From Imperialibacter sp. EC-SDR9 (GTDB lineage: Bacteria > Bacteroidota > Bacteroidia > Cytophagales > Cyclobacteriaceae): a DNA stretch of 64,000 nt. Positions 43,162 through 53,198 of the stretch are shown here, one piece after another. Under the pieces are notes generated by a model, which was not told the origin of the DNA, searched no databases, and was given only the letters and a program-made list of their open reading frames with translations. Each line of letters starts with the position of its first letter. Positions within the stretch are counted from its first letter, which is position 1. The position numbers were made by a program, and so were the translations under genes. The DNA lies in assembly GCF_902498805.1 (NCBI RefSeq), contig NZ_LR701580.1, forward strand, positions 1-64,000, written 5' to 3'.

Positions 43162-44301
43162 ATGAACATCGGAATAGTATGTTATCCCACCTTTGGTGGT
43201 AGCGGAGTGGTGGCCACCGAGCTTGGAAAGGCCCTGGCCAAAGAAGGACACAGGATTCACTTCATTACTTATTCACAACCCACACGACTTGATTTCTTTA
43301 ACGAGAATCTTTTCTACCACGAGGTAGACGTTCAGTCGTATCCCTTGTTCCAGTATCCGCCCTATGAGTTGGCGTTGGCCAGTAAGATGGTAGAGGTTGT
43401 GCAGTTCGAGAAGTTGGATTTGTTGCATGTGCACTACGCTATTCCTCATGCGTCGGCTGCCTACATGGCAAAGCAGATACTGCGAGCCAAGGGGATCGAA
43501 ATACCGGTGATCACTACACTGCATGGTACTGATATTACGCTGGTTGGCAAGGACCCATCCTATGAGCCCGTGGTTACATTTTCGATCAATCAGTCCGATG
43601 GGGTAACAGCTGTTTCAAGCTCGCTGCGGGATGAAACATATGAGCATTTTGCTATCACCAAGGAGATCGAGGTAATACCCAATTTTATCGACCTCGAGCG
43701 ATTCAAGAAGCAAAAAAAGGATCATTTTAAGCAAGCAATATGTCCTAACGGAGAGAAACTGGTGGTGCACACGTCCAATTTCAGAAAAGTAAAACGGGTG
43801 GAGGATGTGATAAAAATCTTCATTGGTATTAGAAAGGAGATGCCGGCAAAGCTCCTGATGGTGGGTGATGGCCCTGAAAGAAGCAAGGCAGAAGCACTTT
43901 GCCGTGAAACCTGTTCATTTGAGGACACCAGGTTTCTCGGCAAGCTTGATCATGTGGAGGAAGTACTGTCAGTGGCGGATCTGTTTCTGATGCCTTCTGA
44001 AAAGGAGAGCTTCGGCCTGGCAGCGTTGGAGGCAATGGCATGCGAAGTCCCTGTGGTGTCATCAAATACAGGCGGCCTCACAGAGCTCAATATTGATGGT
44101 GTTTCCGGGTTTACCTGTGATATAGGTGATATCGAAAGCATGACTAAAAAGTCGCTTCACATTTTGAAGGACGAAAACTTACCCAGCTTCAAAGAAGGTG
44201 CACTTAAGCGTGCTAAGGAGTTTGACATAACCAATATTCTTCCCATGTATGAATCATTTTATAACAAAATCGTGGAATCTTTCAAAATAAGTGCGGTATA
44301 G
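43162..44301 (+). CDS. bshA: N-acetyl-alpha-D-glucosaminyl L-malate synthase
   Basis: GT4-family glycosyltransferase that joins GlcNAc to L-malate, the first step of bacillithiol synthesis. The 379-residue protein shows MNIGIVCYPTFGGSGVVATELG, HGTDITLVGKDPSY and the nucleotide-sugar segment PSEKESFGLAALEAMACEVPVV; these match BshA closely. Twelve bases separate it from the preceding fusion gene, so the two may be co-transcribed. Other bsh genes are not in the window. Confidence 0.92.
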   Translation: MNIGIVCYPTFGGSGVVATELGKALAKEGHRIHFITYSQPTRLDFFNENLFYHEVDVQSYPLFQYPPYELALASKMVEVVQFEKLDLLHVHYAIPHASAAYMAKQILRAKGIEIPVITTLHGTDITLVGKDPSYEPVVTFSINQSDGVTAVSSSLRDETYEHFAITKEIEVIPNFIDLERFKKQKKDHFKQAICPNGEKLVVHTSNFRKVKRVEDVIKIFIGIRKEMPAKLLMVGDGPERSKAEALCRETCSFEDTRFLGKLDHVEEVLSVADLFLMPSEKESFGLAALEAMACEVPVVSSNTGGLTELNIDGVSGFTCDIGDIESMTKKSLHILKDENLPSFKEGALKRAKEFDITNILPMYESFYNKIVESFKISAV

Positions 44302-44391
44302 TGGAATTTAAGGGGGTAGGAATTTTGTTGTAAATCGAGCCAATTTTCGAGCGCCAAATAAATTTTTGTTGGAAATAAGAAGTAAGGAAAA

Positions 44392-45018
44392 ATGCCTGCA
44401 AGTGTTAGAACGAAGGTAAAACCGAACAACAGTGGCACCACGCAGCTTTTTAAAAACCCTGTTCTTGAAAGACTGACAAGGGCCCACTATTCAGTAACAC
44501 TTGGGATACTCTGCTCAATAGCCGCTTTTTTGTTGTACTGGTCGGCCAGGGAAATAGGGTTTTCTATCACTCAAATTGCCAGCTTGTTTGCTGCTGGCTA
44601 CTTCAGATGGACACTGGCTGAGTACCTGTTGCACCGCTTTGTGTTTCATATGGCACCGACTAACAAGATCAAGAATGCCATTCAATACACTTTGCACGGT
44701 GTTCATCACGAATATCCTAAGGATAAATCAAGGGTTGTAATGCCGCCGGCCGGCGCATTAATGATAGGAGGTGTACTTTTTGTGATCTTCTGGATTCCGA
44801 TGCAACAATACGCATTTGCGTTTGTTCCGGGCTTTTTACTTGGGTATGTGACCTATGCCTTTATGCACTATGCCATACATGCCTATCAACCTCCGAAAAA
44901 CTTTCTGAAGGTATTGTGGGTCAACCACGGCATACACCATTATAAGGACGACGACCGTGGGTTCGGCGTTTCATCCCCATTTTGGGATTTTGTGTTTGGA
45001 ACCTTGCCAAAAAAGTAG
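44392..45018 (+). CDS. Fatty-acid hydroxylase/sterol desaturase-family membrane protein
   Basis: A 208-residue integral membrane di-iron protein. Histidine clusters are HRFVFHM, HGVHHEYP, HYAIHAYQ and NHGIHHYKDDDRGFGVSSPFWD, given in outline; they form the diiron site. Close relatives are fatty-acid 2-hydroxylases. The product could hydroxylate sphingolipid or other lipid acyl chains; many Bacteroidota make hydroxylated lipids. It is not tightly linked to other genes. Confidence 0.88.
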   Translation: MPASVRTKVKPNNSGTTQLFKNPVLERLTRAHYSVTLGILCSIAAFLLYWSAREIGFSITQIASLFAAGYFRWTLAEYLLHRFVFHMAPTNKIKNAIQYTLHGVHHEYPKDKSRVVMPPAGALMIGGVLFVIFWIPMQQYAFAFVPGFLLGYVTYAFMHYAIHAYQPPKNFLKVLWVNHGIHHYKDDDRGFGVSSPFWDFVFGTLPKK

Positions 45019-45020
45019 TC

Positions 45021-45049
45021 AATGAAGGCCGCACTAAGTGACCTTCATT
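45021..45049 (+). terminator. Possible terminator after the hydroxylase gene
   Basis: Stem AATGAAGG / CCTTCATT with a 13-base loop, 2 bases after the stop codon. The following run is weak (TTTGAAG), so this is tentative. Confidence 0.35.
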
Positions 45050-45412
45050 TTGAAGTTAAACATTCACCAATAGTCAATGTGTACTATAGTGGTGGTGTTT
45101 GTTAGTCTCAGTACCTTTTTGATCTGAATGCGCTAAAAACTTGTAGAACAGGTCTTTAACGAGTGTAAAAAAGAATCTTCTTCTACCTTTCATAATTATA
45201 ATGCTCAAATGGGATAAATAAGTTAAAGCATTACTTTAAGTATTCAAAATTATTCAAGGAGAAAAATATTAATTCAATATTTAAAGTTCAATTTAATATT
45301 TAATTAATACAAATTATAATAACCATCGATTCGAGCAGCACAAGTTATTTTGTGTTAAGGACTGAATCAATAACTTTAATTGTTGGTTAATGGTTATAAC
45401 GAAAAGGAACAC
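45050..45412. other. AT-rich gap upstream of the VWA operon
   Basis: 363 bases without a gene. The last 150 are very AT-rich with repeated TTTAATATTTAA-like segments (near 45270-45310). No tRNA and no clear -7 element were found. It probably holds the promoter of the VWA-MoxR-AlbA_2 unit. Confidence 0.4.
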
Positions 45413-46510
45413 ATGATAGGCTACCGCTTTACTGACTATATACCCTCCAAAGACAAAGACAAGACCGAATTTGAGAACTTGCTCAACATTTTCCATCAGC
45501 TCCTGGTGATTACATCGGGGGATGTTTCGGAGGCTTTGAGTTGGCTGACCAACCTCGACAAACAATATTCCATCACAAATCCCGACTACGGCATAGGAGA
45601 CTTTATAGATGACCTTAAGAACAAAGGGTTTATTACTGATAAGACGCCGGATGGTGAGTTTAAGATAACGGCGAAATCGGAGAGAGCCATTCGAAAAAAT
45701 TCTCTCGAGGAAATTTTCGGAAAGCTGAAAAAATCAGGCAAGGGAAACCACGCTACGCCTATGCCGGGTCATGGAGATGAGCCAGGTACCGACAGGAGAG
45801 AATTTCAATTTGGGGACACCCTCGAGCAGATTTCACTTACCGATTCTATTAAGAATGCACAAATCAACCACGGGTTTTCTGATTTCAGGCTGACTGAAGA
45901 CGACCTGGAGATTGTTGAAACAGAATACAAGACGCAGACCAGCACCGTGCTGATGATAGATATCAGCCATTCGATGATCTTATACGGCGAGGACAGGATT
46001 ACGCCGGCAAAAAAAGTGGCCATGGCACTCTCTGAGTTGATCATGCACAAATACAAAAAAGACACGCTGGACATACTCGTGTTTGGCAACGATGCCTGGC
46101 AGATCGACATTAAAGACTTGCCGTACCTTAGCGTAGGGCCTTACCACACCAACACTGTTGCCGGACTTGAGTTGGCAATGGATTTACTGCGAAGAAGAAA
46201 GAATAAGAACAAGCAGATATTTATGATCACGGACGGGAAGCCCACCTGTATCAAGCAAGGTATCAAGTACTACAAGAATAGCTTTGGCCTTGACCCAAAG
46301 ATTCTGAACAAAACATTAGATTTGGCGGCTGCCTGCCGCAAACTCAATATCCCTATCACCACCTTCATGATCGCTTCCGACCCATATTTAAAGCAATTTG
46401 TGAAGGAGTTTACCATGGTCAACAACGGTAATGCTTACTACAGCAGCCTCAAGGGCCTGGGCGAACTCATATTTGAAGATTACCGCCGGAACAAAAAGAA
46501 AAGATTTTAA
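45413..46510 (+). CDS. VWA-domain protein
   Basis: A 365-residue cytosolic protein; the ATG at 45413 has an AAGGAA ribosome-binding segment 6 bases upstream. The N-terminal 130 residues are polar and helical; a von Willebrand A domain (residues about 170-340) has an intact MIDAS motif, LMIDISHSMI (DxSxS), with Thr in HTNTVAGL and Asp in MITDGKP. Such proteins act with a MoxR-type AAA ATPase, here encoded next. The client is unknown. Confidence 0.88.
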   Translation: MIGYRFTDYIPSKDKDKTEFENLLNIFHQLLVITSGDVSEALSWLTNLDKQYSITNPDYGIGDFIDDLKNKGFITDKTPDGEFKITAKSERAIRKNSLEEIFGKLKKSGKGNHATPMPGHGDEPGTDRREFQFGDTLEQISLTDSIKNAQINHGFSDFRLTEDDLEIVETEYKTQTSTVLMIDISHSMILYGEDRITPAKKVAMALSELIMHKYKKDTLDILVFGNDAWQIDIKDLPYLSVGPYHTNTVAGLELAMDLLRRRKNKNKQIFMITDGKPTCIKQGIKYYKNSFGLDPKILNKTLDLAAACRKLNIPITTFMIASDPYLKQFVKEFTMVNNGNAYYSSLKGLGELIFEDYRRNKKKRF

Positions 46511-46535
46511 CCAACCAGAAAATTCGCACGTACAA

Positions 46536-48068
46536 ATGAAATATAGGGATCTCTCCTCTGCACAACTACGCAAAATACATACACTCGGCGAGCTCAAGGC
46601 ATGTGGCTACCAACCCGAATCCATCAAAGACGAGCTCAGGCGCAATTTGATCGCCAGGCTCAAAGCCAAAAAGAGCGTTTTTGAAGGGATATGGGGTTAT
46701 GAAGAAACGGTGATTCCCGATGTGGAAAGAGCCATTTTATCGAGGCACAATATTAACTTCCTCGGGCTAAGGGGGCAGGCCAAGACAAGAATGGCCCGCC
46801 AAATGATCGAGCTGCTGGACGAATACATTCCGGTGATTGAGGGAGCAGATTTGAATGACGATCCCCTGAACCCGATTTCGAGGTTTGCCAAAGACCTGGT
46901 GGCTGAGCACGGAGACAAGACGCCCGTTAGCTGGCTGCACCGGGATGAAAGATATACAGAGAAGCTGGCAACACCCGACGTGACCATTGCCGACTTGATT
47001 GGAGACGTGGATCCGATAAAGGCTGCTTCACTGAAGCTTCCTTATTCGGACGAGAGAGTGATTCATCATGGACTTGTGCCAAGGTCGCATAGAGGGATTT
47101 TTGTGATCAATGAGCTTCCTGACTTACAAGCCAGGATACAAGTAGCGCTTTTCAATATCCTTCAGGAGGGCGATATCCAGATTCGTGGGTTTAAACTAAG
47201 GCTGCCTTTGGATATTCAGTTTGTATTTACGGCCAATCCTGAAGACTATACCAACAGAGGAAGTATAGTGACACCGCTGAAGGACAGGATTGACAGCCAG
47301 ATTATCACTCACTATCCTAAATCTATTGAGATAGGACGGAAGATAACCGATCAGGAAGCAAGGGTTTTAAAAGAGCAGCTGGATGTTGTGAGTGCCGGAG
47401 AGTTGGCTAAAAATCTGATTGAGCAGATAGCGTTTGAAGCACGCTCCAGCGAGTATGTGGATGCGAAGAGTGGCGTGTCGGCCAGGTTGACTATTTCTGC
47501 CATGGAAAACATGTACAGTTCGGCAGAAAGAAGGGCACTGATTAACGGTGAGAAGTCCACCAATGTGAGAGTGGGCGATTTTGTTGGCGTGCTTCCTTCT
47601 ATTACTGGAAAAGTGGAGCTCGTATATGAAGGCGAGCAGGAGGGTCCTGGTATAGTGGCACAGAACCTGGTGGGTAAGGCGATCAGGAGCCAGTTTTTGC
47701 TTTACTTCCCAAATCCGGAAGAAATAAGAAAGAAAAGAAACGCCCCCAACCCGTACAAAGCGATCACTGATTGGTTTGGTGAGGGTAATATGGTCGACTT
47801 GCTAAATGAGTCTACTGAGAAGGAGCATCGCAAGTTGCTTGAGGGAGTGCCCGGACTAAAGGAGCTGGTGAAGGAATACCATAAGCAAGCAGACGACAAG
47901 CTGAAATACTTTTTGATGGAGTTTGCCCTCCATGGCCTGGCCGAATTCAGCCAGCTTTCCAAGCACCATCTGGCCACAGGCACGTCGTTCAAAGATTTGC
48001 TGAGCAGCATGTTCAGCATGCCTGGCCCTGGCGAGGAAGATGATGAGGATGACGATTTTAATACATAA
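46536..48068 (+). CDS. MoxR/magnesium-chelatase-type AAA ATPase
   Basis: A 510-residue AAA+ ATPase. The ATG at 46536 gives an N-terminus after the VWA gene; an earlier in-frame start would lie inside that gene. Walker A appears as LGLRGQAKTRMA (an unusual RGQAKT form) and Walker B as IFVINELPDL; the sensor-like FVFTANPEDYTNRG is present. The lid region and a C-terminal 100-residue extension with an acidic end (GEEDDEDDDF) are typical of the VWA-partnered branch. With the VWA protein it probably remodels a protein or inserts a cofactor. Confidence 0.9.
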   Translation: MKYRDLSSAQLRKIHTLGELKACGYQPESIKDELRRNLIARLKAKKSVFEGIWGYEETVIPDVERAILSRHNINFLGLRGQAKTRMARQMIELLDEYIPVIEGADLNDDPLNPISRFAKDLVAEHGDKTPVSWLHRDERYTEKLATPDVTIADLIGDVDPIKAASLKLPYSDERVIHHGLVPRSHRGIFVINELPDLQARIQVALFNILQEGDIQIRGFKLRLPLDIQFVFTANPEDYTNRGSIVTPLKDRIDSQIITHYPKSIEIGRKITDQEARVLKEQLDVVSAGELAKNLIEQIAFEARSSEYVDAKSGVSARLTISAMENMYSSAERRALINGEKSTNVRVGDFVGVLPSITGKVELVYEGEQEGPGIVAQNLVGKAIRSQFLLYFPNPEEIRKKRNAPNPYKAITDWFGEGNMVDLLNESTEKEHRKLLEGVPGLKELVKEYHKQADDKLKYFLMEFALHGLAEFSQLSKHHLATGTSFKDLLSSMFSMPGPGEEDDEDDDFNT

Positions 48069-48098
48069 TATTAAGGCTGATATTGATTAAGTTGTATC

Positions 48099-48755
48099 AT
48101 GCCGGTGTCACTTCAGGAAATCAAAAAACTTGTTCGGAGGGGAGAAGGTCAGCAGATAGAGTTCAAGCGGAAGGTAGCCCATCCGGAAAAGATTGTACGG
48201 GAGATTGTGGCCTTTGCCAATGCCGATGGAGGTTATTTACTTGTTGGCATTAGCGATGAGGGGGGCATTCCCGGGTTAAAATATGCTGAAGAGCATGATT
48301 ACCTGCTGAAAAAGGCGATTGATGAGTTGTGCAGACCAACTCTTGACTATAAGTCGGAGATAGTGCCCATTGATGACAACTTGGGGGTGCTCTATTATTT
48401 CATCAAGCCAAGCAGAAGGCGCCCGCATTATGCGCTTGCCGACACGACACAAGCTTTTGGCAAGGCCTATATCAGAGTGGGTGACAAAAGTATTCAGGCC
48501 AGTGATGAGATGCGCCAAATTTTGAAGCGGAGTCGGCGAACAAAAAACATCAAGTTTACCTATGGTGAGAATGAAAAAAAGCTGATGGAGCATTTCAAAT
48601 TCAACAAGACGATTACCCTTTCTGAGTTTGCATCAGTAGCAAAAATCCCTGTCATCATTGCCTCCAGAACATTGGTGCGGTTGTGTCTTGCCAATGTGCT
48701 AACAATTCAACCCCTCGAAAAAGGAGATTTGTTCACGCTGAAGGAGAGCTTTTGA
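48099..48755 (+). CDS. AlbA_2 (Schlafen-like) DNA-binding domain protein
   Basis: A 218-residue protein. The N-terminal 135 residues match the AlbA_2 fold by pattern: EGQQIEFKRKVAHPEKIVREIVAFAN, then GGYLLVGISDEGGIPG and RVGDKSIQASDEMRQILK, in outline. The C-terminus is a winged-helix-like region (TITLSEFASVAKIPVIIASRTLVRL). AlbA_2 proteins are usually transcription factors or nucleic-acid binders, some in defence loci. It lies 30 bases after the ATPase gene, so it is in the same operon. Confidence 0.82.
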   Translation: MPVSLQEIKKLVRRGEGQQIEFKRKVAHPEKIVREIVAFANADGGYLLVGISDEGGIPGLKYAEEHDYLLKKAIDELCRPTLDYKSEIVPIDDNLGVLYYFIKPSRRRPHYALADTTQAFGKAYIRVGDKSIQASDEMRQILKRSRRTKNIKFTYGENEKKLMEHFKFNKTITLSEFASVAKIPVIIASRTLVRLCLANVLTIQPLEKGDLFTLKESF

Positions 48756-48959
48756 GCCTTCACTTAATACCTAAAGAAAAGGAATGTACATGTCTATGCC
48801 ACTGACAGATAAGAGTTTCTGTGGTCAATCCAGGTGGTATGGAACGTTGAGTGAAGTCAAAAAAAATGACAAATTTTTTATAAAGTTAACTTAGAGATTT
48901 AGGCATTTATCATTAACCTTAGAGCAACTTGTATTGTTGGTTTTTTTGATAAAGTACAC

Positions 48960-50297
48960 ATGGCTAAAGCATCGAAGGAAGGGAAAGTTTTTGTACTCGA
49001 CACATCAGTTATTCTTTATTCTCACGACTCAATCATGAACTTTGCAGAGCACGATGTGGCCATCCCCATCACCGTGCTGGAAGAGCTTGATAATTTCAAA
49101 AAGGGGAACGACACCAAGAATTTTGAGGCCCGGGAGTTCATCAGACTGATAGATACGTTGTCGGAGAATTACATGCTACAGGATTGGATTCCACTGAACG
49201 GCAAGACAAAGGGCAAGTTTAAAGTGGTGATGCAGAGCAACCCGGAAGTAGATGCGGAAAAGGTGTTTGACGAACCAAAAGCTGACCATAAGATTCTGAA
49301 CGCCGCTCTGACATTGAAAAGGGAGGAAAAAACGAAGAAGGTGATACTTGTCAGCAAGGATATCAACCTGAGGCTGAAGGCCAAGTCGCTGGGATTGCTG
49401 GCAGAAGACTATGAAACCGGCAAAATTAAGAATGTAAGCGATCTATATACAGGCAAGTCGATCATCGAAAACATAGACCCCGACCACATCAGTAAGTTGT
49501 ATGAAGAAAATGTGATTGACAGAAAGGAGATTCTGAAGGGGGTTAAGCCCACTGCCAATAACTACTTCATTCTGAAAAGCGATAAGAACTCGATTCTTTC
49601 CACCTACAATCCCAACTCAAAGAATGTGGAGAAGGTGGATAAAGTGCCCGTGTATGGCATCAAGCCCCGCAATGCGGAGCAGACCTTTGCCATCCACGCT
49701 ATTATGAACCCTGAGGTAAGGCTTGTGTCCATCACCGGGGTGGCTGGCACAGGCAAAACCTTGCTTGCGTTGGCAGGTGCGCTGGAGCAGAAACGGAACT
49801 ACAAACAGATATACCTGGCCCGCCCAATCGTTCCTCTGAGCAACAAAGACATTGGCTACCTGCCGGGTGATATCAAATCGAAGCTGAATCCCTACATGGA
49901 GCCACTGTGGGACAACCTAAAATTTATTCAGAACCAGTTTAGCGAGTCAGATAAGGAATACTCCCGGATAACGGATATGGTGAATCAGGAGAAACTGGTA
50001 ATTACGCCGCTTGCCTACATCCGGGGCCGAAGCCTCTCCAACATTTTCTTTATCGTTGACGAGGCGCAGAACTTAACTCCCCATGAGGTGAAAACAATTA
50101 TTACACGGGCAGGTGAAAATACCAAGATCATTTTTACGGGGGACATTTACCAAATTGACACTCCTTATCTCGACTCTCAAAGTAATGGACTATCGTATTT
50201 GATCGACCGCATCAAAGATCACCCTCTTTACGCCCACGTTACATTGGAAAAAGGGGAAAGGTCTGAACTGGCAAACATTGCGAATCAGCTACTGTAG
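48960..50297 (+). CDS. PIN-PhoH ATPase
   Basis: A 445-residue protein with an N-terminal PIN nuclease domain (FVLDTSVILY, ITVLEELDNFKKG, ILVSKDINLRLKAK) and a C-terminal PhoH ATPase/helicase (Walker A GVAGTGKTLLALAGAL, Walker B FIVDEAQNLTPHE). PhoH2-type proteins couple unwinding of RNA to cleavage. A 204-base non-coding gap separates it from the AlbA_2 gene, so it is likely separately transcribed. Confidence 0.92.
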   Translation: MAKASKEGKVFVLDTSVILYSHDSIMNFAEHDVAIPITVLEELDNFKKGNDTKNFEAREFIRLIDTLSENYMLQDWIPLNGKTKGKFKVVMQSNPEVDAEKVFDEPKADHKILNAALTLKREEKTKKVILVSKDINLRLKAKSLGLLAEDYETGKIKNVSDLYTGKSIIENIDPDHISKLYEENVIDRKEILKGVKPTANNYFILKSDKNSILSTYNPNSKNVEKVDKVPVYGIKPRNAEQTFAIHAIMNPEVRLVSITGVAGTGKTLLALAGALEQKRNYKQIYLARPIVPLSNKDIGYLPGDIKSKLNPYMEPLWDNLKFIQNQFSESDKEYSRITDMVNQEKLVITPLAYIRGRSLSNIFFIVDEAQNLTPHEVKTIITRAGENTKIIFTGDIYQIDTPYLDSQSNGLSYLIDRIKDHPLYAHVTLEKGERSELANIANQLL

Positions 50298-50416
50298 CAT
50301 GTTGGCTTTGTCAGGACTCCTGATAAGCCAGACTCCAGTTGCCAAATAGGTCATTTCTGGCTCAGTGAAGCAGAACAAAAGAGATTTACGAATGGTTGTA
50401 TGTGTTCTGCAAAAAT

Positions 50417-51814
50417 TTAACCCCAGAATGCCCGAATGAGATAAAATAACGTGCCCGCTAGCATAAATACCACAGGAAATGTCAATAGCCAGGCGATGGC
50501 CATATTCTTAATCGTACCCATTTGCAGATTCTTCAGCCCTTTGTTTGCGACCATACTGCCTGCAATTCCCGAACTCAACACTTGCGTTGTGCTGACCGGC
50601 AGCCCGAGAAGGGTCGAAACACCTATGGTGCTGGCCGCCACTATTTCTGCCGACGCTCCTTGAGCGTAGGTAAGATGTTGCTTACCAATTTTTTCGCCTA
50701 TAGTAACAACAATGCGTTTCCAGCCGACCATAGTTCCTAAGCCTAACGAGAGTGATACCATGATCAACACCCAAAACGGTACGTAGTCGGTGGCGCCCAA
50801 TAGGGCTTTTTTGTGGTGCACTAGATTATCCTTTTGCTGCGTAGTTAGGGCATATTTATAAGCCTTTTCAAATCTTTCTAAGTTTTGGCGTTCGGTTATG
50901 ATCATATTCCTTACCTCAAATTTCCGATCCTCAGTAATTGTGACTCCTACTCCAAGCGCATGGCTTAGTGTCTCAAATCGGGCACTGAGCAGCTTAGCTT
51001 CTGCCGAAAGAGACGATGACGATTGTGACTGTGACAGTGTTCCCAATTCCGTTGCCAATTGTACAGAGGCGTTTCTGACCTTGTTTAGATCCATATGCGG
51101 ATTTAGGGAAAATTGAACTGGTAGGAGACCAATGAGTATCAACATGATAACGCCAACCCCCTTCTGGCCATCATTGGAGCCATGGAAAAAGCTGACTGAT
51201 GTACAAGTGAAAATTAGAACCGCCCTGATCCAAATAGGAGGTACCTCTTTTTTTTTGTGTTCTTCAAACAGCTTTTTGCCTTTTACAAACCACCGTAAGA
51301 TGAACATGAGTAGAATTGTAAGCGCAAATCCAAAAAATGGGGAAACCAGTAACGAGGTGCCAATGTCGATTGCTTTATTCCAGTTCACAGCAGTGCTGGA
51401 GGAGCCCGGAAGAAGAGAATAAGCTACGCCCACGCCGAGAATGGCCGCTACTAGCGTGTGGGAGCTGGAGCAGGGAATACCAAGGTACCAGGTAGAGAAG
51501 TTCCAGAGGATAGCTGCCCCCAGCAAGGCAATAATCATGGCAACTGCATGGTTGACTTGCTGATCCACCAGCAATTCTACCGGTAAAAGGTATACGATGC
51601 CCATAGCCACGCCAATTCCACCAGCCAGTACCCCTGCAATATTCCATAGACCCGACCAGACAACGGCTGTCCAGGGTTTTAGTGTATTGGTGTAGATAAC
51701 TGTTGCGACGGCGTTGGCTGTATCGTGAAAGCCATTGATGAATTCGAAAACAACAGCTGCAAGCAGACAGAGAAGAAGAGTGCCAGCCAGCCAGGTTTCA
51801 AGGCCAAAGATCAT
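50417..51814 (-). CDS. PiT-family inorganic phosphate transporter
   Basis: A 465-residue symporter. The two repeated signatures are GFHDTANAVATVIYT-like (residues 28-42) and FFHGSNDGQKGVGVI; SSHTLVAAILG is also diagnostic. A polar helical insert between the repeats (residues 245-345) is longer than in basic PiT proteins. It overlaps the upstream dehydrogenase gene by ATGA, so it is the last gene of a leftward operon. No phosphate-sensing gene is adjacent. Confidence 0.92.
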   Translation of the reverse strand: MIFGLETWLAGTLLLCLLAAVVFEFINGFHDTANAVATVIYTNTLKPWTAVVWSGLWNIAGVLAGGIGVAMGIVYLLPVELLVDQQVNHAVAMIIALLGAAILWNFSTWYLGIPCSSSHTLVAAILGVGVAYSLLPGSSSTAVNWNKAIDIGTSLLVSPFFGFALTILLMFILRWFVKGKKLFEEHKKKEVPPIWIRAVLIFTCTSVSFFHGSNDGQKGVGVIMLILIGLLPVQFSLNPHMDLNKVRNASVQLATELGTLSQSQSSSSLSAEAKLLSARFETLSHALGVGVTITEDRKFEVRNMIITERQNLERFEKAYKYALTTQQKDNLVHHKKALLGATDYVPFWVLIMVSLSLGLGTMVGWKRIVVTIGEKIGKQHLTYAQGASAEIVAASTIGVSTLLGLPVSTTQVLSSGIAGSMVANKGLKNLQMGTIKNMAIAWLLTFPVVFMLAGTLFYLIRAFWG

Positions 51815-53115
51815 GCTGCTTTGTGGATATGTTGTAAACGTCTTTTTTTATAGGGTCTTATGATCAACCGAATGCTTTTCGTGGAGCTGAGATATGACCA
51901 TGCCCAGCTAAAAAACACAACAAACCGACTTCTGAATTCGACCAGAGACATGATATGCACCAGTCCCCAAACGAACCAAGCAAAAATTCCTTTGAAGTGA
52001 ACTTTGCCGAAGTCAACAACGGCTTTGTTTTTGCCGATGGTGGCCATTGACCCTTTGTCGACATACTTAAAAGGTATGGGATTTTTCCCAAGGCTTCGTC
52101 GTTGGAAGTTACCAGCCAAAGACTTTGCTTGCTGAATGGCCACCGGCGCAACCATCGGGTGAGGGTTGGGTTGCTTCAAGGTGGAAACACCAGCGACATC
52201 CCCTATGGCAAATATCCCTTTATAGCCAATCACCTGAAGGTATTGACCCACAGTTAGTCGGTTGCCTTTGGTAATGGAGCTTTTCAAAAGTCCCGGTACT
52301 GGGTTCCCTTTGACACCGGCAGTCCAGATCATCGAGCTCGACAAAATTTTTCTACCGCACTTTAGGGTAGCATATCGGCCGTCGTAGTTAGTTACAGTTG
52401 TATTCAAAAGTACCTGTACTCCCAATTTTTCCAGATACAATTTTGTTCGTTCGGACGATGTCTCAGACATAGAGGGGAGGAGTCTTGCCCCCGCCTCTAC
52501 CAAATAGATATCCATTCTGCGGAAGTCTAGTTCTGTATAGTCGCTTGGATAAACATGATGCTTGAGTTCAGCCAGAGCACCTGCAGTTTCCACGCCAGTC
52601 GGCCCGCCTCCCACCACGATCAGGTCCAATAGACTTTCCTGGTCGTCTCCGGTTTCCATATTCACTGCTTCTTCCAGGTTTTGAAGAAATACACTACGCA
52701 AATCCAGAGCCTCCGGGAGGTTTTTCATTGCCAAAGAATATTTTTCAACTTCGGCGTTGTCGAAAAAGTTGGTAACAGCTCCGGTGGCAATAACCAGATA
52801 GTCGAATGACAAACTTCCGATATTAGTTTCTACAAGCTTGGCTTCAGCTGAAACCGATAGGACTTCAGCCATTCGAAAGAAAAGGTTGGGGCTATCTTCA
52901 AAAAGCTCTCTGAAAGGTGAGGCAATATTTGAAGGCTCAAGTTGAGCGGTAGCTACCTGATAAAGTAGAGGCTGGAAAACGTGATAGTTATTCTTATCGA
53001 GCAAGACTACTTGATAGGGTTTTCCTTTGAGCTCTCTCGCTAACGTGAGGCCGCCAAATCCCCCTCCAATAATCACGATTCTGGGAAGAGACGAGTTTGG
53101 GATATTGATTTTCAT
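51811..53115 (-). CDS. NDH-2-like NAD(P)/FAD oxidoreductase
   Basis: A 434-residue flavoprotein. The ATG at 53115 begins a standard N-terminus with RIVIIGGGFGGLTLARELKG; an earlier in-frame ATG would add 68 residues with no fold. The second Rossmann motif is LIVVGGGPTGVETAGALAEL. It likely transfers electrons from NADH to quinone without pumping protons. Hydrophobic C-terminal residues (FAWFVWGLVHIMSL) would tether it to the inner membrane. It lies between an amino-acid permease and PiT in one transcript. Confidence 0.9.
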   Translation of the reverse strand: MKINIPNSSLPRIVIIGGGFGGLTLARELKGKPYQVVLLDKNNYHVFQPLLYQVATAQLEPSNIASPFRELFEDSPNLFFRMAEVLSVSAEAKLVETNIGSLSFDYLVIATGAVTNFFDNAEVEKYSLAMKNLPEALDLRSVFLQNLEEAVNMETGDDQESLLDLIVVGGGPTGVETAGALAELKHHVYPSDYTELDFRRMDIYLVEAGARLLPSMSETSSERTKLYLEKLGVQVLLNTTVTNYDGRYATLKCGRKILSSSMIWTAGVKGNPVPGLLKSSITKGNRLTVGQYLQVIGYKGIFAIGDVAGVSTLKQPNPHPMVAPVAIQQAKSLAGNFQRRSLGKNPIPFKYVDKGSMATIGKNKAVVDFGKVHFKGIFAWFVWGLVHIMSLVEFRSRFVVFFSWAWSYLSSTKSIRLIIRPYKKRRLQHIHKAA

Positions 53116-53198
53116 GAGGTTTAAGTTGAGAAGTTGATAAAGGGTGGATAGGACTTTGCCACTGGTTGCTGGTGTGAGGTTTTGTGGCGAGAACGCTG

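Noticed and set aside
45380-45412. Earlier TTG start for the VWA protein
   Set aside because: The ATG at 45413 has a better-placed AAGGAA segment and the extra residues add nothing.
48756-48959. Long-range inverted repeat (CCTTCACT near 48757 and AGTGAAG near 48851)
   Set aside because: Arms are about 90 bases apart and too short to suggest a stable structure.
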